A DNA stretch of 64,000 bases from Hyaloscypha bicolor E (lineage: Eukaryota > Ascomycota > Leotiomycetes > Helotiales > Hyaloscyphaceae), in contig NW_020194684.1 in assembly GCF_002865645.1 (NCBI RefSeq), positions 1,751,241 to 1,815,240 on the forward strand. Direction: 5' to 3'. The translations under genes were made by a program, and so were the position numbers. Below are positions 50,401-63,538 of this stretch, one piece after another; the stretch's first letter is position 1, and each line of letters starts with the position of its first letter. Under the pieces are notes generated by a model. The model was not told where the DNA came from. It saw nothing but the letters and a program-made list of their open reading frames with translations, and made no database searches.

Positions 50401-51500
50401 TCTTTATTATTTTCTATATAAATAATTTTTAAGTACTTTATTATAAGAATAATAAAATATATATTTAATTAATTATTATTTAGGTTAAGAAAGTTTATAA
50501 ACTTTATAATATATATAATATAAAATAGTTTCTAGAGATTTATATAATTAGAAATTAGAAGACTAAAAAGCTTTAGCTAGTTTATAATACTTATATTAAG
50601 AAAATTATTAAGAAGTTTAGAGTAATAAATAAGAAGTATTCTAGTATTTTATTATCTGAAATTAATCTTTAAAAATATAATAATTAAGGTATATTAGAAA
50701 AAAGTTAAATTATTATTTTATATTATAATTATAATTAGACTAGATATAGCTTTTATTACTTTAATACTTTTTTAGTTCTTAATAAACTCTATTTTAGAAT
50801 ACTTTATAGCTATAAATTAGGTTCTCTAATACTTATTTAGAACTCGGTTTTTAGTAATTTAGTATAATAAAGAATATAGAGAAATATAGCTATAAATTAT
50901 ATCTAATACTTTATATATAAATAACCTAAATATATAATAATTAAGCTATAAATATATAATTTCCTTATTTAAAGGTTTTATATTATAAAAAGCTATTTAA
51001 TAAAGCTTTATAATTATTTCTTTAATTAAATTAGAAATATATAAAGTTATTTAGAAATCTATATTTAAATCTTAGAAAGCTCTAAATTATATTCTATAAT
51101 AATAAATAAACTATTTAATTAATTATTAGAGAAAATAAAAGAATTACTATAAAGCTCTATTATATTAATATTTAGAATATATAGATATATTAAAAATATA
51201 GTAAAGATATATTTATAAATAAACTTATAAAAAATCTATTTTAATTCAAATTCAAGAATTTTAGAGCTTTATTAAATCTTTAAAATATTAGAATAAAGAT
51301 TAAAATAATTAAATAATATAAAAAGAGGCTTTTATTTATATTTTTTATTTATAAAACCTATTAAAATAATAGAGCTTAAGAGCTAATAGTAAGAGATCTA
51401 AAAATATTTTATTATAGTATTAATAAGCTTATATAAAAAGCTCTTTATCTAATTAGATTACTTCTTATTTCTATTAATAATTTCTTAAACCTTAGTAAAA
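47500..51500 (+). pseudogene. Pol of copia E: protease, integrase, RT and RNase H, RIP-inactivated
   Basis: Protease-like part about 47540-47760. Integrase about 47900-49000, with LPKKL*LESF near 48595-48630 (the 'LP..LW.EA' helix) and IYKIWIPVFN*VIIIYNIIF near 48910-48970 (its C-terminal 'YR.W.P...V..SRDV.F'). RT about 49960-50750: ARNYWRIISSNKVNI (about 50009), FNRPIVIYKLLDSF (about 50190-50240). The catalytic box at 50415-50429 reads Y-I-N-N-F, normal Y-V-D-D, with AAT AAT at 50421-50426. RNase H about 50750-51500. Stops in all parts. Confidence 0.75.
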
Positions 51501-52433
51501 AAGCTCTTATTACTATTTTCTTTATTAGATTTAGTAATTTTAAGTATAATATAAATAAAGTATTTAAGAATAAATAAATACTTTAAAATAATTAGAATTT
51601 ATAAAAGAGAATTAAGAAAAGAAAGCTTATAATATTTTTAGTAATTAGAAGTTCTATAAGAAAGAGCTATATAATAAGAATATAAGAGATTAGAATAGCT
51701 AAATAAAAATAAGTAGAAGTATATTTCTAGTAATAAGAACCTTAGCTAATAATATTATAATAAGAACTATTACTTTTACTCTTTAAAATAAAGAAAATTA
51801 TATTAAGTTAAAATAAGCTTTAGAGTAGTATAAAGAACTTATAGTAACCTATATAAGAAATCTCTTTAAGACTAGTATAAGTAAAATAAGAAATATAAGG
51901 CTTTAGTATAAACTTCTTTATTTTTAATAAAGAAATACTAGAAGTATTAGAAAATATTATAGGAATCTAAATCTTAATATTTTATTAAAAGTAAGCTTTA
52001 TATTAATAACTAAGAGCTATATTTATAGCAGACTTATAAGCTATATAATATTATCTAAAGTTAGTAAAAAGTAAAATAAGAATATATTTTAAATTAAAAA
52101 TATTATAGATTTATAAGCTAGAATTAATTTAATAGTAATATAAGAAAAAGTAAAAGTTATATTTGTAATAATTAGAAGCTTGAGAAGAAATCTCTAGAAA
52201 AGTATTAAAGAAAAGTATTTAATTAGAGGCTCTAGAGTTAGTAAAAAGAGGAGGGTTTATATAGGGCTTTCCTGAAATTTAGTAATCTAGAGAAATAATA
52301 TATATTAAGCCTATTCGAATCGGAATATTAATATAGCTTTATAAAATCTATATATTAGACAAATTTTGCTATTTTAAAGCTTTCTAATTAGATAAAACAG
52401 GTAAAATATAGTATTATATCTTTCTAGAAAATA

Positions 52434-52604
52434 TATTATAATAAGAATTACTAAATTAGAGCTAATATAATTACTTTACTTAATTAGAATCTATATATTT
52501 ATTTCTTAAAGCTTTATATCTCATTTAAGCTCTTTTTTAGCTAGTTTAATTAACTCTTTTATTATTTAATATAACTCTTTACTCTATAATTTTTATATAT
52601 ATTA
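52434..52604 (+). repeat. 3' LTR of copia E (171 bp)
   Basis: Same length as the 5' LTR, followed by the ATTAA duplication. Confidence 0.88.
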
Positions 52605-52609
52605 ATTAA

Positions 52610-53720
52610 ATATTTAGGAATTATTTATATAGTAAATTATAACTAATTAAAATAATTTTAGTTTTATATTATATTATTATTATAGATTTTATAATAATAT
52701 TACTAATAATTTTAGTAATTAGCTTATAGAAAATTAATAAATATAACTTTTTAATTATCTAATAATATAATTTTATAAAGCAAGCAAGAAAATATTATTT
52801 ATTTTAGAATATAATATATATTTAATTAAAAATTAGGTTATAATTTATATAATTCTTTAGTTATTACTTAATTAGGGAATTCTATAAGAAATAATCTCTA
52901 ATAAAGACTATAAATATATTTTATTATTTAAAGATAAAACTTCTTATATTAATAATATAATATTTCTAAAAAAAACTAGATTATAGAAATTAGTTTATAA
53001 TATATTATTTTTCTTTATTTAGACTAATTTTAGTTTATAGAGATTATTTTCTTCTAATTAGTTCTAAATAATATTTAAATAGCTATAATTTAAATATTAT
53101 TAAATAAATATATTAATAGCTTTTATTTAATTATAAATCTATTTCTTTTAATAAATAATATCGAGAATAAATTATCTAATATAATTCGGAAACTATAATA
53201 ATATAATATATAAATTACTATAAACTTTATTAATAATACTACTAAATAATATTATAATATAAAATATAAATTAATTATATTAAATATTAGAGATTTTATT
53301 TATTTGAAACTATATAGAGAATATTACTTTTCGAATTACTTAAATAGAAAACTAATAAAATAATAAATAAAATTCTTTAAAATATTTTTTAGATTAAAAA
53401 ATTAGTATATAAATTAGAACTCTCTTAATAATAGAATATATATTCTATAATTTCTATTATTTATCTAGAATTTATTTTAAAAAATAAAGACTTATATAAA
53501 TAAAAGTTTATTTAAAGAAAAGAACTAATAGAAAATATTTAAAATAATAATAAAAACTAGTAAAATTAGAAGTTCAAATATATTATAAATAAAAGAATAA
53601 TAAAATATAATAAATAAAACTATATTAAATATTTAATAAAATATATAAAATAGAGAAATAAGTATAATAACTAATAACTAATAAAGGTTTTTAGTAATAT
53701 ATTAGAACTAGTAATAAATT
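52610..53720 (+). pseudogene. Gypsy H integrase C-terminal part with chromodomain-like end
   Basis: Reads IYLKLYREYYFSNYLNRKL (about 53300-53355), then FKIFFRLKN*YIN*NSL, the hallmark 'V.L.L..GY.L....RKL..R..GPF.I...V...AY.L.LP' of gypsy integrase tails. The following acidic stretch up to about 53700 corresponds to the linker and chromodomain that tether such elements to chromatin. Inactive because of stops. Confidence 0.6.
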
Positions 53721-54596
53721 TTAAAAAGTAGTTAGAAATAATTCTTATAAAGAAATATAATTAACTAGTAATTATAAAGTAATTATTATTATTATTAAAT
53801 ATATATATAAAAAATATTATTATATTTTCTTAGTTATATATTAATATAAACTAGAATATTTGTTTTTCTTATAATTAAAGAAGTATTTCCTTAATATTAA
53901 ATATTATAAAATATATATAGCTATAATAATTACTATAATTATTATATTATTATATAAAAAATATTATATAACTTATTATTACTATTACTATAATATTTCT
54001 TATATTAATTAAAGATATTTTATTATTATAACTAATATATTATTAAGTTTATAAAAAGCTAGAAAAGAATAATACTTCTACTAATAAGAACTTTAAGAAC
54101 TTTTTTAATATTATTAGTAATTCCGAAAACTATTTAAGAATTTAGATATTACTAGATAAATACTCGAAAAAATAAAATACTCTTATAATATATATTAAGA
54201 AAATATATAAGTTTATTTTTAAGATAATTAAGCTAATATATAATAAAGAAAATAATAATAATAATAATATTTTTACTTTAGTTAAATATTATTCTAGTAA
54301 ATTATTTAAGAAAATTAATAAATAAAAGCTATATTCTATTTCTTTCGAGAATTTTAAGAAAAATAAATATAACTAGAATATAAATAAAAATACTAATAAT
54401 AAAAACCCTAAAAAAAATATAAGATTAATATCTTTACTAATAATAACTAAAATATTTCTATAATTATATTACTAAAAATCCTGAAAATTACTTTTAAAAT
54501 AAAGAAGCCAAGTCTAATAAAAATAGCTATATATTATAAATAAGTAATTCGAGCTAGTATAAATATAATTCTTCTTATAATTATATTACTTAATAA
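53721..54596. other. AT-only DNA, no gene recognised
   Basis: Possibly the 3' end of gypsy H. Nothing further can be named. Confidence 0.4.
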
Positions 54597-55972
54597 TATA
54601 AAATTATTAATTAAATATTATTAATTAAATATTATTAATTAAATATTATTAATTAAATATTATTAATTAAATATTATTAATTAAATATTATTAATTAATT
54701 ATATAAATGTAATTATTATAAATTAATTATTATAAATTAATTAATTATAAATTAATTATTATAAATTAATTAATTATAAATTAAATTATTATAAATTAAT
54801 TATTATAAATTAATTATTATAAATTAATTATTATAAATTAATTATTATAATTAAATTATTATAGAAATTAATTCATTTATAAATTAATTATTATATAAAT
54901 TGAATTATTATAAATTAATTCATTATAAATTATTATTATAAATTAATTATATAATTAATTATTATAAATTTTATTATTATAAATTAATTATTTATAAATT
55001 AATTATTATAAATTAACCCTCTATTATAAATTAATTATTATAAATTTATTATTATAAATTAACTTAATTATAAATTAATTATTATAAATTAATATTATAA
55101 ATTAATTATTATAAATTATTATTATAAATTAATTATTATAAATTAATTATTATAAATTTAATTATTATAAATTAGATTATTATATTAATTATTATTAATT
55201 AAATTTAATTATTAGGGAATTAATTATTATAATATATAATTATTATAAATTAATTATTATAAATTAATTATTATAAATTAATTATTATAAATTAATTATT
55301 ATTAAATTTAATTATTATAAATTAATTATTATAAATTAATTAATTATAAATTAATTATTATAAATTAATTATTATAAATTAATTATTATAAATTAATTAT
55401 TATAAAATTAATTTATTATATATTTTATTATTATAAATTATTATTTATAAATTAATTATTATAATTAATTATTATAAATTAATTATTATAAATTAATTAT
55501 TATAAAATTTAATCTATTATAAATTAATTATTATAAATTAATCTATTATAAATTAATTGATTATAATTAATTATTATGAAATTAATTATTATAAATTAAT
55601 TATTATAAATTAATATTATAAATTAATTATTATAAATTAATTATATAAATTAATTATTATAATTAATTATTATAAATTAATTATTATAAATTAATTATTA
55701 TAAATTAATTATTATAAATTATTATTATTAAATTAATTATTATAAATTAATTATTATAATTAATTATTATAAATTAATTATTATAAATTAATTATTATAA
55801 ATTAATTATTATAAATTATAATTATTATAAATTAATTATTAATAAATTAATTCTTATTGAATATAATTAATTATTATAAATTAATTTAATAATAAATTAA
55901 TTATTATAAATTAATTATTATAAATTAATTATTATAAATTAATTATTATAAAATTAATTATTATAATTAATT

Positions 55973-56007
<35 letters not shown>

Positions 56008-56112
56008 ATTAATTAAATATTATTAATTAAATATTATTAATTAAATATTATTAATTAAATATTATTAATTAAATATTATTAATTAAATATTATTAATTAT
56101 ATATTATTAATT
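54597..56112. repeat. About 1.5-kb AT minisatellite with two 14-bp unit types and a poly-A run
   Basis: Outer parts (54597-54700 and 56006-56112) are regular arrays of attattaattaaat. The inner part (about 54710-55977) is a long irregular array of ttattataaattaa with many 1-2 base indels. A run of 28 A (55978-56005) separates the inner array from the right outer array. Both outer arrays have the same orientation. Confidence 0.9.
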
Positions 56113-57163
56113 ATATAATAAGAGTTTTTTATAGTAATAATATTAAAGTTCTTCTAATTTATAATTATTTATTACTTATTTTTAATAATATTAAAATAAA
56201 AGAAATTCGAAAATAGTTTTTAATATAAATAAATAAGAAATATTTTCAAATCCAGTTTAGTTTAATTAGCTTTAAAGATTATATTAGCTCTTAATATATA
56301 ATATTAGAGGCTAGTAATAATATATTTATATTATTATTAAAGGTAAAGAAAACTAAGAAAAAGATATTTATAAAAGAAGCTATAAAAAATAAAATTACTA
56401 AATCTATCTAAAAATAATAATTTAAAGTTCTACTAAAATAGGCCTGTTTTAATAATAGGAGATTTAAAAATAAGAGTAAAGAAAAAAAGAACTAGCCTAT
56501 AAGCTATATCTTTAGTAATAATAATCTATTTAAGAAAAAGTTAGTAAATAAAAAATAAAATAATAGAAAATAGAAAGAAATAAACTTTATAATATAATAT
56601 TTTATTTTTCTTTTATTTTTTTATTTTTTTATTTTATATTTATATATAATTATTCTTTTTATAATAGAATATATTATAATAAGAATATTATTAATTTCTT
56701 TTTATAATAAGTATCTATTATATTATTTAATATAATTAGCTAATATAATTATTTTTATAATTAGTTTCTATTTATAAGAACTATAAATTAATTAACTTTT
56801 ATATATATTAATATTTTATTATAATTATTATTATAATATATAATATTATAATACTATAATAGGGATTTTATTTCTATTAGTTATATAATATAATTAGGTA
56901 ATTTCCGGATATTTATATATCTAGTTTTATATATATTTCCTATTCTTTTTCTTAGTTTTTAGAAACTAACTAATAAACTAATTTTTATTCTTTAATTTTA
57001 CTTCTTATTTTTATATACTATAATTTCATATTATAGAAGCTTATTTTACTTTATATATTACTTCATATTTTATATTTCTATTATAATACTAATAAGAATT
57101 AAATTAGAATTAATAAAATATATAAAATTAAAATTATATATTATAAGTTTAAACTAATATAAG
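56113..57163. other. AT-only DNA, no gene recognised
   Basis: Contains the second copy (56722-56825) of the block at 34399-34500. Otherwise nothing identifiable. Confidence 0.4.
56722..56825 (+). repeat. Dispersed repeat block, copy 2 (direct copy at 34399-34500)
   Basis: See the copy at 34399-34500; similarity is lost beyond about 56825. Confidence 0.6.
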
Positions 57164-57168
57164 CTTAT

Positions 57169-57465
57169 TATTAATTTACTAGTAATATATAGTATTATTA
57201 TATAGATATAAAAGTACTATTTATATATAGTTAGTAAAGTTTTTATTTAGAAATAAAGATTATAATATTATAGTATTAATATATAATTCCTAAATTTACT
57301 AAATCTAAAGAAGTCTAGTTTACTAGTCAAGTTACTAATAGAATATAAAGTTATATAACTATATCTCGTATTTTATATTCTATTATCTATATTTTATTAC
57401 TTATATTCTATATCCCGTATTTTATAACTATATATATAACTTCTAAAAAAATAGTTATATTAATA
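57169..57465 (-). repeat. 3' LTR of Copia-1 copy D (297 bp)
   Basis: Bounded by CTTAT on the left; inner end ...GTTATATTAATA. Confidence 0.9.
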
Positions 57466-57764
57466 CTAGAAACTTTCTAAAAAACGCGAAAAAATAATAT
57501 CTTTCTCTAATTATATATAAATTCCCTAATTTAGCTTAATACTAGATTTCTAAATACTTTATATATTTATATTACTTCTAAAAGTTTTAGTTATATATTA
57601 AAGGCTATAGCTTTTTATATATAACTTCTTTTCTTATAATATTCTCTTATTTTATATATTTATTTTTTACTTTATTTATATTTGATTTATTTCTCTATAT
57701 TTAATTATATAATATTTATATTAATTAAGTATTTGAAAGTATTTATTAGCTTTAATTTTATTAT

Positions 57765-59335
57765 AGAATTAGTAGAATTTAATTCTTTTTTAATTTATTT
57801 AACTTCTATAATCTCTTATTATTTATATATTTAATAAAAATATATTATATTAATTATTAAATACTTTTCTCGAGTAGTTTCTAATTTAATAAAATATTTA
57901 TATAATAACTTCGAATTCATATAAACTACTAATAATAGTTCTATTTCTAGTATTTTATTAATTATAGATTTAACTAAAGTACTTATATTAAAGCTATAAG
58001 CTATATTATAGAGTTTCGAAACTAGAATACTTCTAGTAACTTTCTTATATTTAATAAAGAACTAGTAAATAATATTAGTATATTTAGTTCTATTTACTAG
58101 AACTAGAATATATTTAATTTAAAAGAAGAAATCTCTATTATTTATAAATAAAGTATTTATAAAAATAATTAAATATAAGAACTTCTTTACTAGCTTTATA
58201 AATCTCAGTTCTCTAGTAATATTTTTAATTTACTATTAAATATACTTATTAAATGCTTTTATATTAGTTTTCGAGAGTTTAATAGCTTAAATAGTAATTA
58301 ATAAATTATATAAAGCTTCTAGTTAATAAACTAATATAATATATACTTCTCTAGTATATTAGATAATATATTAGTCTTTAATAGAAAGATCTTAATAAAT
58401 AGTACCTCTATTACTTATAATAGTAATATTTTTTATAGAAATAATTTAGAGGTTTTTATATTAGTATTTTTATATAAAAATAATTCTAATAGTATTTATA
58501 TAAATAATATCTCTATTAAACTTAAGATTATAATTAGAAGTAATGCATTTATACTTCTTAGCTAAGAACTTAGCTTTATAGAGCTTTAGTTACTTTATTT
58601 TTACAAAATTATTAGTTCTAATAAATTGAATATTATTAGTTTAAAGGCTAATAATTCCGAAGAATTATTTATTATAAAAAAGGCAAAAGTCGTAAATTAA
58701 CTATTTTATAGAAAGCTTATTAATATAATAGAAATAATAAGTCTTAAACTAGTAGTTTCTAGCTTTTAGTATATTATATAGTAGTTTTATAATTTTTAAA
58801 CCCGAATTATTATTTAGATTTAGTTCTTTAGTAAGCTTATAAGATAAATTAATATAAAAATTATAATTAAATAAAGTTATTAATTAGATATAAGCTTATA
58901 AGATATTATATAAATATAGTTCTATAATATTTATTATTATAGTAATAATACTAAAAATAATTCTCTAGCTAATATATTAAATAGTAAGTAATTATATTAA
59001 TATTATATATTTCTTACTATTATTATAAGCTTAAATAACTAGTTTTAACTTCTTAAACTCTTTCTCTATATCTTTATTCTTAATTTTATTAATAACCCGG
59101 AAATTAAAAACATATATTTCCTTTAGTATTTGAGATCTAAAAATAATTTTAAATATATTTTTTTCTAGAAAACTAGTAACTTTAACTTAATAGAAGTTCT
59201 TATATAAGTTATTATTTTATAGAAATACTATAAAATCCGGATTTTTATAAGAGTATTCTTTATTATACTTTAGTAAAATAGCAGAAATAATAGAAGAAAT
59301 TATATCTATATTATCTTTAGCTTTATTATAAAGTT
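57765..59335 (-). pseudogene. Reverse transcriptase / RNase H of Copia-1 copy D, RIP-inactivated
   Basis: Co-linear with 430-2000 of copy A and the reverse complement of 22250-23790 of copy B. The RNase H box (ctcgagtagtttctaattta) is at 57871. The catalytic pair is again Asn-Asn codons, near 58630. Confidence 0.7.
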
Positions 59336-59748
59336 CGGAAATAGATTTAGGTTTAGGGCTATTAGTAATAACTTTAATATTTCTTATATAAAAGGGCTTT
59401 ATAAAAGTTAAATAAAAGATAATATTATTACATAATAGAGCTAATATATAGTTCTTTCTATTAATAGCTACTAGCTTATATAGCCTATTCTAATTATTAA
59501 ATTAATTAGTATTTTCTTTATATTATATAAAAGTATCTGAATTTAAAGGAAATTTATAAATATTAGTAATATTAGAACTATTTCAGGTATTTAGAGTATT
59601 TGTAATCTGATATCTAGTTTAAAGCTTCTAAATTTCTACTATTACTTTCTTAAATATTACTAATTACTATAATATAATTAGTAATAAAATATTATATTTA
59701 GTTATTCGAGATAAAGTACTATAAACTAAAAGAATTAGAATAATATTA

Positions 59749-60101
59749 CTTATTTAGCTAGGCTCACCTGGTTCTTACTTAGTATACTTACTAGGTAAGG
59801 GAAAGCAATATACAAAAACTAGTAATATGTAAATTACTATAAAAATTTATATAAGGAAATTTAATACCCTCTATAACTACGGATTTTTAGCTCTAAATTT
59901 TAGAAAAAAGAAGTTTTAGTATTAAGAAACTATTTCTATTTCTTAATAAGTTATTAATTATATATAGTTTCTCTCAGAATTATATATAAATAAATAATTT
60001 TTAGTAAAGTTTTATATTTATATATTACTGGTTTTTATATATTACTTTTCCTTATCTAGTAAATATATTAAGCAAGAATTAGATAAGCCCGGCCAAATAA
60101 G
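59749..60101. mobile_element. 353-bp MITE with about 85-bp terminal inverted repeats, TA target
   Basis: Inserted in Copia-1 copy D. The ends CTTATTTAGCTAGGC and CTTATTTGGCCGGGC (reverse strand) are inverted repeats that stay alignable for about 85 bases; almost all differences are transitions. Flanked by TA at 59747-59748 and 60102-60103. Copies A (TA 2388), B (21771) and C (39196) have the uninterrupted site. No coding capacity. TA target and long inverted repeats fit a Tc1/mariner-type non-autonomous element. It is unrelated to the pogo element's ends, and no autonomous partner was found here. Confidence 0.9.
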
Positions 60102-60769
60102 TATTAGATCTAGTAGAATTATTAATAGCCTTAAAAGCTATTTAGAATATAGTATTCTTATTAATTCTATTAATTTTAGCTATAATAATAAAATAAATAT
60201 ATTAAATTAAACTATAATAATATTCTATAATTCTAATAGAATTATAAGTTTTTATAAAAATAATTTTAATCTTAGTTTCTATAATATTTATAAGCTAAGT
60301 AAACTTCTTACTAGTAAATTACTTTCTAGTATCTATTATAATCTAATTAGAAGAACCTAAATAAATATTAATCTAATATTATTTTAGAATATTTTAAATA
60401 TATAATATACTAATATTTTAAAGCTATTAGCTAGTTTAATATCAAGTATTTTTATTAATAATATAAAGTATAAGTTTATTAGAAATATAGAAAATATTAT
60501 TAATAATAAAGTAATTAAAGCTAATTTTTTTTTAGATTAAACTTGAATTATTTAAATAATTAGCTATATTTCTAGTATTATTTATAATACTTTATAAGGT
60601 ATTTAAAGGCTTTTATATTAATATTATAGCCTGCTTATTCTAGTATATTTCGGAGTTTACTAATAAATAAATAATTAAAATAGTAATATAGATATTATAA
60701 TTTAATCTCTATAAAAAAGCAAGAATTATAAATAAAGAATTCGGAAATAAAGCTTTATAAAATAGTATT

Positions 60770-63538
60770 CTAAAATAGAAAAAAGTATTTAAAATATTAT
60801 ACTATAAGTATAAAGTATTTATTAGAAATAATAAGATAATTAATAAAATTATTAAAGTAGATTTCTAGCTTATTTATATTAGTTAAGCTAAATAGAAATA
60901 AATTTTTTATAAATATAATATAGAATTATATTTATCTAATTAGTATTCTTATTATTATAAATTTAATAAAGAATATAGATTTAATATTAAACTAGATATT
61001 AATTTAATCTTTAGTAGTTTTATTAAGTTAAATACTATTATTAGTTTACTATAAAGCTTGAAATTAGTTAAAACTAGTAATTAAGAATCTAAAGGCTCTA
61101 ATATTAATTATAACTTTATAAAAATAGTAAATATTATATTTTAATATATTATTAATTATAAATATCTAGATATCTTTTATTTATTTAATAGACTCTAAAA
61201 TATAGTTTTTACTTATTATCTAGTATATAAAGAAAAGAGATATAAGGTTATTTATAAGAATATTAGTTATAGAAATAGTAAAAGCAGAAGTTATAGAAGT
61301 AGCTAGAAAGCTTTTAATAAAAGTAAAATAGAAATTAAAGTAATATTTCTTTCTTTTATTCGTTTTTACTAGTAAGGCTTTAAAAGTATTATTTACTAGT
61401 TTATTTTTATTCTTTTTATTATTCTTTTCTCTTTTAAATTCAGTAATATATTATATATAAGTATTATTAAAGTATTTATAAAAGTTATAGGTATTTCGGA
61501 ATCTAAATTAGTAAATATTTCTATTCTTAAATTAAGCTTTCTTAGCCTCTTATTTCTCTAATATATATTTTTATAAGTAGTATTTAAATCTCTTATTTCT
61601 CTAATATATATTTTTATAAGTAGTATTTAGATCTTTTATATATAAAATATAATTTCGGAATATAATTATTATAATTATAGAACTTAAAGTAGTTATTATA
61701 GATTTCGAAGTTATAGCTAGATCTATATTAATAATTTCCGGATAAATAATAATTTAGAAAGTTTTAAGAATAGTATTTTCGATTTATAAAAAGAATCTAA
61801 ATATTAATTTTTTTTAATAAATAGTAATAGATAATTAGAGCCTATTAATAAGCTAATCGAGATTATTAGAAAAGTTCGAGATTATATATTAGTATACTAG
61901 TAAGCCTTAATAAGAAATAATAATTTTATTATATAGAAATTTAGTAATTTATAAAGCAAAAATAAGGCTATATTATAATTTATATAGATTATTAATTAGT
62001 AGTTAGATAAGCTTAAATATTATTTTTTTAGAGTCTTTTATTATTATAGTTACTAAAGTAATAGTATTTTATTTATCTAAATTTTATTAATAATAACTAG
62101 AGCTTTTAAAGAAACTATAAATATTTATATAAACTTTTTTATATATTTATTAAAAGAGCTAGTTATTATAGAAATAGTCTTATACTAGTTTCTTTAATAT
62201 AGTAAGAAAAGCTCTTACTAATATCTCTTCTAAAAGCTTTATATATTAATAAATATCTAGAAAAATAGTAAGTTTTTAGTTAAAACTACTATTAGTTCTA
62301 TTATATTTCTATATCTTAATATATATCTTTACTATTTCTCTAATAAGCTTTCTAGTAATAATAATAGAAATTAACTAGAGATTTTTCAGATATAATAAAT
62401 CTAGTAATAGTAATAAAAATAAAAGTAGTAAATAACTTTAATTTAGAAAAAATAAATAGATGCCTTAATTTAACTAGCTAGTTAACTAAGAATACTTGGT
62501 TTCCTTTTATTTAATTCTTTTTAGAGTAAAATAAACTAATATAATAGATTTCTTTAGAAAATCTATTCTAATTAGACTATTTTTAATAATATTAGCTTTA
62601 TATTAAATATATATTATTTCTTTCTAAAGAATATTAAATAGAGACTATATTATAGTAAGATATATATGGTTTTATTTAATATAGATACTATTATACTAAA
62701 GATATTTTCGAAGAATTTATAGTTTAGTATAGCTATATTAACTAAAGTTCGTATTATTAAAGTTCTTAAAGTTATTTTTAAATAAATTCTATAGGTTTTT
62801 ATTAGAAGTTTTATATAAGATATACTAATATAACTTAGTATTTAGATATTTCCGAAAATCTACTTTTATAATATTATTAGTATTAATTCTATTTTTCTAT
62901 TTCTTAATTAACTTCTTTTTCTTTTTATTATCTATACTAAATTAAGTTTAGTTTCTTTCTAGTATATATATATAGTTTATAATAAGAGGTATTTAAAAGT
63001 AAGGTAATTTATAATAGGTTTATAGAAAGAATTCGATAGTAAAGATATCTAGATATCTAGTAAGGTATTAAAGTAAATATTTTACTCTTAAATATTTTAT
63101 CTATAATAAGAAATTTAGGAAATGAAATATTATAATTCCGAAAGAATCTAAAGCTTAAAGAACTCGATTTTAATAATAAAATCGAAGTAGTAATTAAAGA
63201 GCTTTAAGGATATATATAAAATATATATTTCGGAAAGAGAATTCTATAAATATAAGTATTATATAAGTAGAAAAGATAGTTTCTAAAAAAGTAGTTCTAA
63301 GGCTAAAAGAAATTAATTTTAAAAGATAATAGAAGTTTAAATAAATAGATAAATAATTAAATAGCTAACTACTTATTAATTAGTAAAAGCTAGTATTTTC
63401 TTTTTAGGCTACTAAATACTTTTCCGGAGTTAATAATAATTCCTTTCTTTAACTAGAAGTAAACTACTTATTTTAGGCTATTAAATACTTTTCCGATTAG
63501 CTAGGTCTTTCTCTAATTTATAAGTACTAACTAATTAG
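60770..63538 (-). pseudogene. Gag and upstream pol region of Copia-1 copy D
   Basis: Co-linear with 5600-8464 of copy A; too many stops to read domains. A small local direct duplication of about 50 bp (ttatttctctaatatatatttttataagtag) occurs at 61551-61625. Confidence 0.5.

Larger units (their letters stand above)
45915..52604 (+). mobile_element. Ty1/copia retrotransposon E, complete (6690 bp), second copia family
   Basis: LTRs of exactly 171 bp at 45915-46085 and 52434-52604 differ by scattered transitions. Perfect 5-bp target duplication ATTAA at 45910-45914 and 52605-52609. Domain order on the plus strand is Gag, protease, integrase, RT, RNase H, the order that defines Ty1/copia. LTR sequence is unrelated to Copia-1. 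Inserted in gypsy H. RIP-inactivated. Confidence 0.9.
44340..53720 (+). mobile_element. Ty3/gypsy retrotransposon remnant H, split by copia element E
   Basis: Left part (to 45914) has RT and RNase H. The right part (from 52610) reads, after an unread stretch, as the C-terminal end of a gypsy integrase plus chromodomain-like region (about 53280-53700). The two halves are in the same orientation and in correct order, and element E lies exactly between them with its own 5-bp duplication. This is direct evidence for nesting. True ends are outside the stated range and unresolved. Confidence 0.75.

Noticed and set aside
54597..56112. CRISPR-like array
   Set aside because: Units are contiguous AT tandem repeats without unique spacers, in a eukaryotic genome.
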